The translations under genes were made by a program, and so were the position numbers. The notes below the pieces were generated by a model. That model was not told where the DNA came from, ran no database searches, and saw only the letters and a list, made by a program, of their open reading frames with translations. Of a stretch of DNA of 64,000 nucleotides, positions 10,701-20,287 are shown in pieces; the first letter of the stretch is position 1, and every line of letters begins with the position of its first letter. This DNA comes from Benincasa hispida (Eukaryota; Streptophyta; Magnoliopsida; Cucurbitales; Cucurbitaceae): contig NC_052350.1 in assembly GCF_009727055.1 (NCBI RefSeq), positions 14,023,658 to 14,087,657 on the forward strand, given 5' to 3'.

Positions 10701-12652
10701 CAGGGTATTGGTTAGTTGTTTATATCCTATAAGTTTATAGATACCAAAATTTGCAAAGTTGCTAATTGTCTTGCTTTACAAGTTCATGAATATCTAATTT
10801 GCAACACCGTTATAAGAAGAAGAGAGAGTATTTACAATAGTTTACAGTAGCAATCGTGTTTTGTGATTTTTCAGATTCAGAATTGATTGCGTCCTCAATA
10901 CTTGAGATTTAGGAACCTTGAATCTTAGATATGGTTTGGCATTTATCATTGTAGTTTTAGTTTACCTCGAGTCAGCCTTAAATGTTGTATGCAAACCATG
11001 AACATTCCTCCCTTGACATATTCCATTATCTTTTTCTAATTTTCCTTTGGTTTAAATACTACTTTGGTTTATGTACTTTTGACTTTGTTCATTTTGGTTT
11101 CTGTGCTTTTAAAATATTCATTTTGGTTCCTATACTTGGTTTCTTTTGGTTCTTGTAATTTCAAAATGTCCATTTTGATCCTCATACTTTCAACCTTGGA
11201 GCATTTTGATTCTTGAACTTTGAAAAAGTTACCATTTTGGGTCTCTTCATTTTTCATTGTTATATCATTTTTAAGGGATCAAAATTGTCACTTTTTGAAA
11301 AATTTAAGGACCAAAATGAACCAAAGATGAAACTCTAAGGACAAAACGAACATTTTCAAAGTATATGAACTAAAATGAACAAAACCAAAAGTATGATCAA
11401 AGTAGTAAACATTTTCCTTTTTGTACTTGCTTCTTACCCTTTCCTTTATGTATGAGTTTAGAGCATAAACTAGGTAACTTATAAATCGGGATTAATTATC
11501 ATAAAAAATACTTTTCATGGGAATAGGAATCAGTGAATTGAAATGAAATTTAGATTGAGAATTTGCAAAATAAGAAACTACAGTAAATTATCCAAGAGTA
11601 CTAAATAAATGTAGCCTTCCCCGCTTCCACTCACTCTATTTTTTAATCATCTATCACTAGCAAACTCCTTAGCTAATGATATGATAATATGCCCTTAGAA
11701 TTGTAATAATATTTCCTACATCTACTCTGTTAAATTTAGGTATGAGTGACCAATGAGACCGCAGAGAAAGGGTCAATAGCCAAATGGTTAAGGGGCAATA
11801 AGTTCAATTTATGGTAGTCACCTACTTAAGATTTAATATCCTACGAGTTTCTTTGACACCCGAATGTTGTAGGGTCAGGTGGGTTGTCCAGTGAGATTAG
11901 TCGAGGTGCGTGTAAGCTGGCTCGGACACTTACAGATATAAAAAAAGAGGCTGCAGAAAACTAGCTACGAGTAAATAATGAGTTCCATTTATTGATTGTT
12001 CTTGTGTTGATTCAAATTGTTGCTCCTCCAACCTGAGTTGTGGCATGGTAACAGTGTCCCATGAGGCCAACTGACATGTGAAACTACATCTCTTAGTTTC
12101 TCCCTTCGATGATGGGTTAAGAATTTTAAGATAAGGGAGAGATGGTAGTATGATTGTCTATAATAATGTTACCCAACAGTTTTGAGGATATAGGTGATTT
12201 TCATTACATTTTCAAAACAATTGTTGAAAATTTATTATATAAAGGTGTTAGATGCATTTTATTTTTACCTATATTTTATAATTTAGCATTTTGTTTTTAC
12301 CCATATTGAGTTTTACCGGCCATCTTGGGTTTCCAAATTGTTTTTCTGGAGCATCTAATAAAGTCAAGTCTAAGTATATCATCTTGAACCATCTTGTTTG
12401 AATGATTTTTCTTTTAACATTATCAACATTTTAATATGATTTGCGCGAGCTTAGCTCAATGGTGATTGGCAAGTTCGAATCCCCCAATCCCCAATTATTG
12501 TACTAAGAAAAAACATTTTAATATGATTCAATAGCATCGGGTTTACACCCATTTTCTGATTTTAACTATTTTTTGGTCTCGAATCCAGGTTTGCTATTAT
12601 GGGATTAGTGACGAATTACTTGGGTCCTGCCCGACCAGGAACAAAAAGTTAA
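4779..12652 (+). CDS. Protein Asterix homolog (WDR83OS family, PAT complex), 3 exons
   Basis: Joining exons 4779-4919, 5015-5115 and 12589-12652 gives 101 residues. Splice sites are canonical: AGG/GTAATT then ACAG/TAC, and ATGAT/GTGAG then CCAG/GTTTG. The protein starts MSTQANDPRQPSAAKPF and ends in TAA. Residues 33-46, 53-67 and 78-92 are hydrophobic and suit three membrane helices, with a proline-rich N-terminus. This is the pattern of the Asterix/UPF0139 family, which in animals pairs with CCDC47 in the ER PAT complex to shield membrane segments of multipass proteins; that role is inferred for the plant protein. An in-frame upstream ATG at 4692 would add 29 residues; I prefer 4779 because the family motif begins there. 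Intron 1 is 95 bp. Intron 2 is 7473 bp, swollen by transposons, yet the frame is intact, so the gene is probably functional if the intron is spliced. Confidence 0.9.
5407..5634 (-). repeat. 3' LTR of intronic Copia element
   Basis: It matches 10100-10325 along its whole length with scattered substitutions and one- to three-base indels. In element orientation it begins TATTGAGAGAG, where the partner has TGTTAAGAGAA, so the canonical TG end has decayed here. It abuts the polypurine tract at 5635-5645. Confidence 0.93.
5635..5645 (-). other. Polypurine tract of intronic Copia element
   Basis: On the minus strand it reads CTTGAGGGGGG immediately before the 3' LTR. This is the expected site of plus-strand DNA priming. 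The gag-pol frame runs through it without a stop. Confidence 0.85.
5635..7107 (-). pseudogene. Copia RT and RNase H segment, disrupted
   Basis: The minus-strand translation continues the polyprotein from integrase. RT is recognised by motifs such as KALYGLKQAPRAWFDQL (6577-6903), and the YVDD catalytic box is readable only after a frameshift near 6600. RNase H covers about 5640-6490, with the WTSKKQTLISRSSTEAKYRS and LWCDNLSVVHLSANPV signatures. Damage includes a TAG near 7105, a TGA in the IG(C/stop)KWVFK motif, the frameshift before YVDD, and a TGA in the LKDLG(x)LNYFLGVEV motif near 6510. The final frame has no stop before the LTR and reads on into it. The product is a dead replicase fragment. 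Confidence 0.88.
7108..9405 (-). pseudogene. Copia gag C-terminus, protease and integrase, disrupted
   Basis: The main open stretch (7597-9372) holds a CCHC zinc knuckle CQVCGKFGHTTLKC, the aspartic-protease motif WFPDSGATNHVT, the integrase zinc-binding part (HNRLGHPS and CHDCAIAKS) and the integrase core (VVMDVWGP, QTDGGGEF, NGMVERKHRH). A stop after ASDPPIL and another about 40 codons later cut it off from the downstream piece at 7108-7461. That piece is a low-complexity serine/proline linker leading to the start of RT (HWVQAMTEEYKA). All these parts share one frame, so the lesions are nonsense mutations. Confidence 0.9.
9369..10025 (-). pseudogene. Copia gag N-terminal part, disrupted
   Basis: The frame starts with an ATG at 10025, about 60 bases after the primer site, and encodes the usual Copia gag beginning with LDESNFLSWKLQI. 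A TAG at 9756-9758 replaces the expected tryptophan codon before VRQDRLIASWLLGAM. The frame then continues until a shift around 9390-9410, after which QENRIERHG is read in the protease frame. Both lesions would abolish capsid production. Confidence 0.85.
10088..10099 (-). other. Primer-binding site of intronic Copia element
   Basis: On the minus strand TGGTATCAGAGC directly follows the 5' LTR. It complements the 3' end of initiator methionine tRNA, the standard Copia primer. Confidence 0.9.
10100..10325 (-). repeat. 5' LTR of intronic Copia element
   Basis: This is the partner of 5407-5634. In element orientation it begins TGTTAAGAGAAC and abuts the target duplication TCAAT at 10326-10330. 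The low-coordinate end adjoins the primer site. Confidence 0.93.
10611..10711. repeat. Local tandem duplication in Asterix intron 2
   Basis: An identical 35-base block starting TGACTTGGTTCTCATG occurs at 10611-10645 and 10677-10711, a repeat step of 66 bases. Confidence 0.8.
11057..11407. mobile_element. Foldback/MITE-like inverted-repeat element in Asterix intron 2
   Basis: The ends are imperfect inverted repeats of about 45 bases: TACTACTTTGG at the left and its counterpart CAAAGTAGTA at the right. The interior consists of degenerate copies of a motif like CATTTTGGTTCCTATACTT on the left half and its complement on the right half. I could not see a convincing target duplication. Confidence 0.5.
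11771..11951 (+). mobile_element. tRNA-derived SINE with Au-like 3' body
   Basis: The head has an A-box-like TAGCCAAATGGTTAAGG and a weak B box (AGTTCAATTT). The 3' part contains GTGAGATTAGTCGAGGTGCG and GTAAGCTGGCTCGGACAC followed by an A-run. From memory this body resembles the widespread plant Au SINE; I could not check the assignment. GCAGAGAAAG just upstream and GCAGAAAAC just downstream may be a worn target duplication. It lies sense to the Asterix gene within intron 2. Confidence 0.65.
12442..12511 (+). mobile_element. 70-bp mini-SINE (tRNA-like head only)
   Basis: The insert carries an A box (TAGCTCAATGG, 12452-12462) and a B box (AGTTCGAATCC, 12472-12482) separated by only 9 bases, then a short C/T-rich tail and an A-run. 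It is flanked by perfect 17-base direct repeats AACATTTTAATATGATT at 12425-12441 and 12512-12528. It ends 77 bases before Asterix exon 3. Confidence 0.75.
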
Positions 12653-15329
12653 GACTCTTTATTTAGAATGGTTATAATGTTTGTTTTCTTTGACTTAATT
12701 TATCTTAGGAGCTTTTTACAGTGACTTTTTATATTATGATCTCAAGTAATATGTGGGCAGATATGATGGAGGACAAATTTTAAGAGGTCTACACTTTATT
12801 TCCAAAGTTAGTTTGCACGTACATCAATTATTACTTTACTCTTACTGTCGAGTAGATACCATAGTGTGGAGCCAAGTGAGATGTTACAATAAATAGATTT
12901 TTTTTAGCATTCAAATTCACTTGAATCTCAAATGGGCTTAAAGTTGAGGCCTAGAGATTTTTTTTAATAATTATTATTTAAGCTTTTTTTATTTAAAAAA
13001 TATTGAAAAAAATATACTTTGAGATTTGTCAAACACTTCATTTTTTTTTCCTGATTGAAAATGACTTTTTTCCAAAATTTAACTCTTCAAAAGTTAAATC
13101 AAACACACTCTTTGGTTGATTCATGGGTTGGAATGCAGTTGATTTAATTTAAATTTATTATGAATTTAAAAGGGAACGTAATTACTTTATTATTCGTCTG
13201 CTTTGAGTATATGCACTTTGCTCGTCAATTCTCAATTCTTTTAGATTTTCTTAATATGAAAAAGGTTGAAAATATAATTTCAGTCATTGGCATATAACTA
13301 CAACACAAATGGAATGTATAGAGTTCTATTGGATTTAAATTTATATCTAATTGGTTTTTTTTTTCAAAATTTTTAATTTTGTTTTGGAGATTTGTTAGAC
13401 ATGAAATTGTAAGTTTAGTATGTCATTTGATATAAAAGTAAATGTTTTGAGACTTATAATAGTTTGGGTGTGCATGTCTAGTAACCGTTGGTTAAAATTA
13501 GTGCATGAATTAGCAAAAATAAAACCATAAAAATCGAAACACTTTGTAGTAATTCTAAAGTTTAATTGATGAAATTTAAAATACAATCATATGAATAAGA
13601 TTACGAATTAGAATAGTTTTGCTAAAGCTTATATTATGGATTAAAGACATGCAGATCAAAATTAGCCCAAGCAAGTCTAGTTTCTTTTCTTTTTATTTTC
13701 TTTTTCCTTTTTTTTTTTTTTTAAAACAAATCCAGAAGTACAAACTTAAATTTAAGAAACCAAATCATCAAAGCATATCACGATCTACTAATGTCGTTAA
13801 TCAATTTGGAAATTTAGAAATCCAAGTTCGGGATTTAGACTCCTAAAATCCCCAATTTGCTAAAGCATCATTAACACCATTTTTCAAATGTGGGATATGC
13901 ATGAAGTGAAGAATGTTCGTAAGAGATGCTAACGGAAAGACTTTCCTTGTTAGTTGTTACATAAAAGTATACAAAGTGAATGTAACTTATGGAAATATAC
14001 ATATATAGAAGATAAAACCATAATTACTTCACATTTTTCTTTGGAAGAATGCCCATTAAGCCTAGCTTAATTTGCTTCCATAGCTTCCCAGTATTTGATG
14101 TCACCCCTTTTGCTTTCTGATTCTTTTTGCAGTGTCAATTTTTCCTTTTTGTTGCTAACCTGAACATAACTCAGTTGGTTAAAATGTAATTGTCTTTGAG
14201 TTTACATGTCTCTGATGAAGTTAATTTTTTTTAATAAAATAAAATAATCATCTGTTTCATATTACATAATCCTCTTAGTTGAGCCAATACTATCTTTATA
14301 AATTTCATTCAAATGTTGACGATAAAATGGTGAATTGGTCAAATGGTTGGATAAAACCTGTTGAGGTGACCAGTCATAGCTTTAAACTCTTGATAGTCAT
14401 ATAGATTGCTCTAACCCTCTTTAGGGGCTCTTGATTGTTGATCTTCCATATGGAAATTGCTTGCTTTCTTTTGGATTTGTGAAGCTATTTAGAACTATTC
14501 TTCTATGGAAGTTGCCTTGTTTTCTTTTTTATATACTTTTGACAACTCTTTTCAATGGCGACTCTTCCATGGAATAAATAGCTTAGTTTTCTCTATTTTT
14601 TGTTTTTTGTTTTTTCTTTTTGTATAGAGGAAATAAAAAATAAACATTTTTTGACTTGTTAAAATCGTAAGAATGGTACCTATTTCTATTAAAAATTCAT
14701 TTTGTTTCTTTATTTTCAACGTTAATATATTGTTCATGATATGATATTTTGACATGTAATCATTCGAATTTTGTGGAAAGCAAAACCATATTCTATAATT
14801 GGATTGAGGTATGATTTGTTAATTTCCTTTCAATATTGAAAGTTGACAAATTTTAACTTGTGATGGACTGTATTGCTTAGAGAATTATTTTGAACCTAAT
14901 TTTAAACTCCTATGCATACTATAAACCAATAAAAATATAATCAAAATTAGCTGTGAACATTCTAAGGAAAAAAATCATAATTTAAATCATAATCTTCTCA
15001 TCAAAATGTTTCTCTAAAGTCTGCTTCTGTTTTTCATCAGTATCCTTCTCATCAATTTCCTTTTGCTTCTCATGGTTCTCCTTTTCATAATTTTGCTCTA
15101 GGAGAGAGCCAAAATTCAAAGATTCTATTTGACAAATGCCTATGAATACCTTTTTTTTTTTTGCTCTTCATTGTTATGATCTTCTTCCTCTTGGTGAAAG
15201 GATTATACAAAAAATATATATATATATATAATATCTCAATTTTTATAGGCTTTCATGAGGGTAATTGAGCCCAAATCTTTAAGATGGTCTATCATTAATA
15301 ACAAAATCTCTAATCCATGAGTCATTCTC
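12653..15329. other. 3' flank of the Asterix gene, no gene seen
   Basis: The first few hundred bases should contain the Asterix 3' UTR; I could not fix a polyadenylation site. The rest is AT-rich with poly-T runs and two weak SINE-like stretches (near 14160-14240 and 14330-14440) that I could not support. On the minus strand around 15000-15130 there is a Glu/Lys-rich frame fragment that may belong to the pseudogene further right. Confidence 0.5.
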
Positions 15330-15900
15330 TTGCATTTTCCACACTTGAAAGCTCCCATTAGTTGCTTGGTAGATGTGAAAAATTGCATAAACACTGCCAT
15401 AAATTATTGTATGTACGTGTGGTTGGGATTGGAGAAGAGACCAACTTCCAAGATAACACCCAATCTAATTTTTTCAGTTTTAACATCAAGAGTATATTTT
15501 CCAATTAATAGACGACTCCATTCATGTAAGTACCACCATAATGGAAGTCAATAAGCAGAGCGTACAGATGACTCCATTTGTATTGTTTAAGGTTGATGAT
15601 TTCACTTCTACCGAACGTCAAAACATCCATTGTGGAATTGGAATTAGGTTCTTCTTCTATACCAACTCTAAACAATTTGTATTGCATTGTGGTAAGGATG
15701 AAGCCAAATCGAAACAGTAAATATCTCCATCAAGCGTAACCATGAGGAACTTGGAAGAACTCATTAGTAGTAGGAATGAATATGCGAATATAGTAGGTGT
15801 AATAAGTGAAACACATTGTTCGACGAGATTTTCAGAGAAATTTAATTTGTGGAATTTGAACTTTGCATGTGTATTAATTTTAGTATAGTATAATGAGTAC
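15330..15900 (-). pseudogene. F-box / F-box-associated (FBA) protein fragment
   Basis: Two overlapping minus-strand frames read like consecutive parts of an F-box-associated domain. One contains SSSKFLMVTLDGDIYCFDLASSL. The other, one frame over, contains EEEPNSNSTMDVLTFGRSE and, further on, FHYGGTYMNGVVY, resembling the usual FBA stretch ending in LNGxxYWL. Stops follow both and no F-box itself is readable, so this is a degraded relic. The family call rests on motif memory and is tentative. Confidence 0.4.
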
Positions 15901-17529
15901 ACTTTCTAATATTTTATTCTTTGATTTTTTTTCTCGAAAAGTAAACTTTAATTCTTAAGCTTGTCGATCATCGTCTTTGAACTTGTCGGTGAACTTGCAT
16001 CGCCCCTTTGGAGTTTCTAACTTGCTTTAGAACCTTTTGACCTTCTAAGCTTTAGTTTTTGGATCTTTAATTAGATCTTTGGAGCTTCAGAGTTTCAACG
16101 TTCAACTATTCCTACCTCAATAAAATGGTGCGAGAAGACCTCTAGTTGAGCATGAACCCAATCTGCTAGTTGGTCCAAATATTCACCATGAGTTTTAATT
16201 GGGTTGGACCCAAGTGACTTTAATTAGGGCTAACAAGATAAATAACATTTTAAGATTCATTTTGGAAAATAGCAAGATGTTTTTTTATTATGAAAAATAG
16301 CAATCTAATTTGGATTTAATTAATTACTAATTATTAGATTATAGTAATATCCTATATAGTATCTACAATTAATTTATTCCAAAAATACATATTTTTTAAA
16401 ATCACAACAACCTAGATTTTATTAGTGTTTAAAATAGATTTTATTAAAAGAAAGTAAGATATTATCTTTGCGACATTGTAAAATTTAAACAAATTCGTGG
16501 GCTATGTGTAATTTGAACAAAATTTTGAACCTAAGGGCGATATTAGCATTGAAAATAACATTTATAGAGTTGGAAAAAAGAAATCGAACCTGAAGTTAGG
16601 ATCCTTCATTAACTCATAAACTTCCATTCTCAAACAAGTTGTTTTTTAGTCGAGCTTCATTGTTCTTCAAAGAGTCGTTAAAGAGAAATCAATGGTGCTT
16701 TCTACAAAGTATCATCCCACCTATTATGAATACTTATTTGGAAACAATTGGAAAAACAACAAATACAAGAATTGATTCAGGTAAATAAAAAACAAGAGGG
16801 TTATGAATGCTTATTTGAAATCAATTGAAAAAAATAATAATATATGATAATCAATTTGAAAAAAAATTGAAATTTCAATAAAATACATGTGTTTAAAGGG
16901 TTCAAAATATAAAATAAAATAAAATGATATAAACTATTAAAATTAGAAAACACAAAAATAAATTAGAAAGAAGAGAAAATGAAAAATAATTAGATAAATT
17001 GAGATTATTTGATATTTGAAAATAAAATCTAAAATATACAAAAATATGTGAATAAAATGAAATGATTCGATAAATTCATATTTGAAAATAAAGAGTTTAT
17101 CAAAATTCATGATTCAAGTCAACTCATCCCGATTTTTTTGATAAAGTCAAATTTAGTTGATTATGAAATCTTTATAACCATCAAATTTAATTACACTTTA
17201 CGGATTATGAAGGGCATTTTGGGATTTCGAGAAAGTCTGATCACGTGTAAATGATGTAGTTTGTTATAATTCAAAACAATTCTACATTTTGCTATTTTTC
17301 CAAATAAAAGTGTAATTAATGCTATAAGTATGAATTTTCTCTTTAATTGGTGGACCTGATCCCAATTATAATTTTTGGGATAGGCTAGGGCTTCCATTGT
17401 GATGATGTGACAACTCGTGATTAGCTTGAATTTCTCATTCTAACACACATAATCTTTTCATTTTATCTTTTTATAATTTTGAAACGTACTAAATCGTTAT
17501 ATTAGAGACTAAATCATCACCAACCAAAG
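15901..17529. other. AT-rich intergenic DNA
   Basis: I see no coding region, RNA gene or bounded repeat in this stretch. Short frames here are compositionally random. Confidence 0.5.
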
Positions 17530-17544
17530 ATTAAAGACTAAATT

Positions 17545-17638
17545 GTTTTTTTTAGTATAACAAATGTAGGAATGAGGGACCGAACCTCTCACCTTTAAAA
17601 TGGAAAGTCATGTCGATTATCATTGATCTAAGCTCACT
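17545..17638 (-). mobile_element. Short tRNA-derived SINE-like insertion
   Basis: On the minus strand there is an A-box-like TTAGATCAATGATAAT and a good B box GGTTCGGTCCC, then an A-run. Flanking repeats ATTAAAGACTAAATT (17530-17544) and ATTAAAGATTGAATT (17639-17653) match at 13 of 15 positions. It belongs to the same structural class as the other short tRNA-headed inserts in this window. Confidence 0.65.
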
Positions 17639-17716
17639 ATTAAAGATTGAATTATTATTTCTATAAAAGTTTAGACATAAAATTATTAATTTAAAATAGT
17701 ACGGCAAATTTGGCTT

Positions 17717-18090
17717 TTGTTGATGGGCAAAAAATGTCAAAGAAATGTCTATTTTGATGGCTAAAAAACGTCAAGAAAGTCCGACCATCAAGTGGTTTTC
17801 CTGGTGGCTAAAAAATGTCACAAAAAACCCTTTCTTGATGTTTTTGGCCATCAAGAAAAGGTACTTTGACGTTTTCTGCCCATCATCTATATGGAAAAAT
17901 CATCAAGAAAAATTCTTTTATCAATACTTTTCAAACGTCAAAGTAAGATAATATTGACTTTTTGTCCATCAATTATTTTTTGAAAACGTCAAAAAGATCT
18001 TTTTATTAAATTTTTTGCATGTCAAGAAAACTATATCATTGTCCATCAATATATGTTTTTATTGATGGTTTTTAAGCATCAACTATACCA
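17717..18090. repeat. Cluster of alternating inverted motifs (GATGGCTAAAAA-CGTCAA type)
   Basis: About ten degenerate copies of a motif resembling TTGATGGCTAAAAAACGTCAAG occur, some direct (17717, 17755, 17800) and some inverted (17834, 17862, 17952, 18019, 18060). Such clusters resemble subterminal transposase-binding repeats of CACTA-type DNA transposons, but I did not find a CACTA end. The 65- and 68-residue frames here are by-products. Confidence 0.45.
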
Positions 18091-18513
18091 ATAAAAAAAA
18101 TGGGGTCACTGGGACCCGTCAAGTGCAACATGTAATCCCCCCCCAAAAAAAGAAGTTTTTAACTCGAAATTTGCATTCACACATGGAACTCATAGTACCC
18201 AACCTATATTTTATACACAAACAACATATACCAAATCACTTACGTAAAGTTTGTAGCACAACTACAAACCAAAAATTACACAACTCTTGCAGATTAACAT
18301 ATAACTACACAACCTTATAAAGCAACAACTTCAAACAACTTCTGTAAAATAACAACTTTACTCAACTACACCACTCTACAAAGTAAATTAACATAAAAAC
18401 TTTTAATATAAGCACATTCACATAAAAGTAAGAGTATAAATATATATATCACTCATAGTATAACTCTTTAATTATTACAACACTATGAATTACATTATAG
18501 TAAATAAAAAAAC

Positions 18514-20287
18514 AAAAAGGGTCTTTTGATAACATTGTTTCCTATTTCTTGTTTCATGTTTCTAAATTTTTAAGAACTAGAAACATGAATGCGTTTGATA
18601 ACTATTTATGCTTCTTGTTTTTTTTAAAAAAAAAATTAAGAAAAAAAGAAAGAAGCAGAAACAAAACTTGTTTGATAATCATTTCTTCTTTCTCGTTTCT
18701 TGTATTTTCTTTCCTCTAACATTTTTACTTATTTTATAGTTTAAATATAATTTGATTATGTAATATATATATATATATATATTAAAATACAAAATAATTA
18801 TAAAATATTTACATTTTCAAATACATATAAGTCCTTATGCAAAATTAATAACTATAATACAACTATTTCTATCAATCACATGTTACTAAAATTTGATTTG
18901 CAATATTATTTCTCATCATTTGTCTTAAATGGTATTGACTCAAACCCAACTCAATTATATTATTATATAGATGTTGTGATTGTAAAATATCAAAGTGAAT
19001 CTAAATGATCAATGTCTTATTAAATCAAATTTATATATTGCAAAATTGTAACCGATTTAAATATACTAAAAGCAATAAATTTAAATTTGCAATGCATATT
19101 ACAAAATTTAAAATTTAAAATTATTTAAATATATATATTAAAAATTTGAAATTTGAAAATCAAAATAACATATAAATCAAAATATTCGAAAATTCAAAAT
19201 TCAAAATTCAAAAGATATTTAAATATACCTAATGAAAATTTGAAATATTGAAAAAAATTCAAAATTCAAAATTAAATTAACATATGAATATAAAAAAATA
19301 ATAAACAAATCAAGATATATAAAAAAGAAAAATATATAAAACGAGACAAATAACATGAAATTGTCTTACGTGGGAATTAAACCCAAGACAGTGAAAGCCA
19401 TGGATGACCTTGAGTGCACATGCCAAACGGCTATTTCTTGTTTTATAACTATTTTATGTTTCTTGTTCTTTTTTTTCTCTTTTTTGTAGTAATATGATAC
19501 ATATATAAAATGATATGTCATATATTAATTATAAAAAAATTATTAAAAGTTTATATAATTTAATACATATAAGTCTCGACACACAACTAAATACAAAAAC
19601 AAAGTTATATCTATCTTTAAAATATTACACAAATTTAATTGACAATGTCAAACCTTCACTCGACCGATTGTCTTAAATGATCTTAACTTACATTTAACTC
19701 AATTATACTATTCTACAAAATTTAAAATTTAAAAAATAATTTATATATTAAAAAATAAAATAATATATAAATTTAAAATTGAAAAAATTATAATTCAAAT
19801 TAAACTGATATAAATATAGCCAACTTCAGAAATATGATGAATAAGACAAAAGCGACAGAATAGCAATAGAATATAAAAAGTCTAAAAAAAGGTTAAGAAA
19901 TATAATAAATAAAAACAAAATAAATATTTAAAAAGAAAACAAAAATCTCTGAAAAGAAAACAAAAGAAATAAAATACAAAAAGATTATCTGGGCATCTGT
20001 TACCAATGGAGCAAATGTGTAAGATGAGTATAAAAAACTTAAATACATATAGAAACCAAAACAAGAGAAACTATTTTTTGTAATTTCTCAAATTTGGTTC
20101 TAGTTTTAGAAACGTTTCTTAAATTTTAGAAACAAAAAAAAGGAACAGGTATCAAACATGAGAAATAGAAACAGGAAAAAAGAAATGAGAACTTTATCAA
20201 ACGGTCCAAAATAACCTTTTTAGTTTCAAAATAGAAACATAAAAAAAGAAATGAGAACTTTATTAAACGGCCCAAAGTAACCTTTTT
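18514..20287. mobile_element. Large AT-rich inverted-repeat DNA element
   Basis: The left end (AAAAAGGGTCTTTTGATAAC, then TTCTTGTTTC-type repeats) matches the right end read on the minus strand (AAAAAGGTTACTTTGGGCCG, then TTTAATAAAGTTCTCATTTC). The interior is very AT-rich, with an (AT)n run at 18763-18782, and has no coding capacity. The right end is duplicated: a 66-base unit beginning AGAAATGAGAACTTTAT occurs at about 20181 and 20247. This fits a non-autonomous DNA transposon; the superfamily is not clear. Confidence 0.5.

Noticed and set aside
12444..12485. Possible tRNA gene
   Set aside because: A and B boxes are present but are far too close, and no anticodon arm or cloverleaf is possible. 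It is explained by the mini-SINE.
14150..14440. Two tRNA/SINE-like stretches (AACTCAGTTGGTT and GTCAAATGGTTGG)
   Set aside because: Only an A-box-like word is present; no acceptable B box or flanking duplication could be found.
15000..15130. Lys/Glu-rich frame as a separate protein gene
   Set aside because: It is short, compositionally biased and without start or neighbours; at most it belongs to the adjacent pseudogene.
18123..18320. 65-residue frame after a C-run
   Set aside because: Chance frame with a homopolymer-rich start; no similarity recognised.
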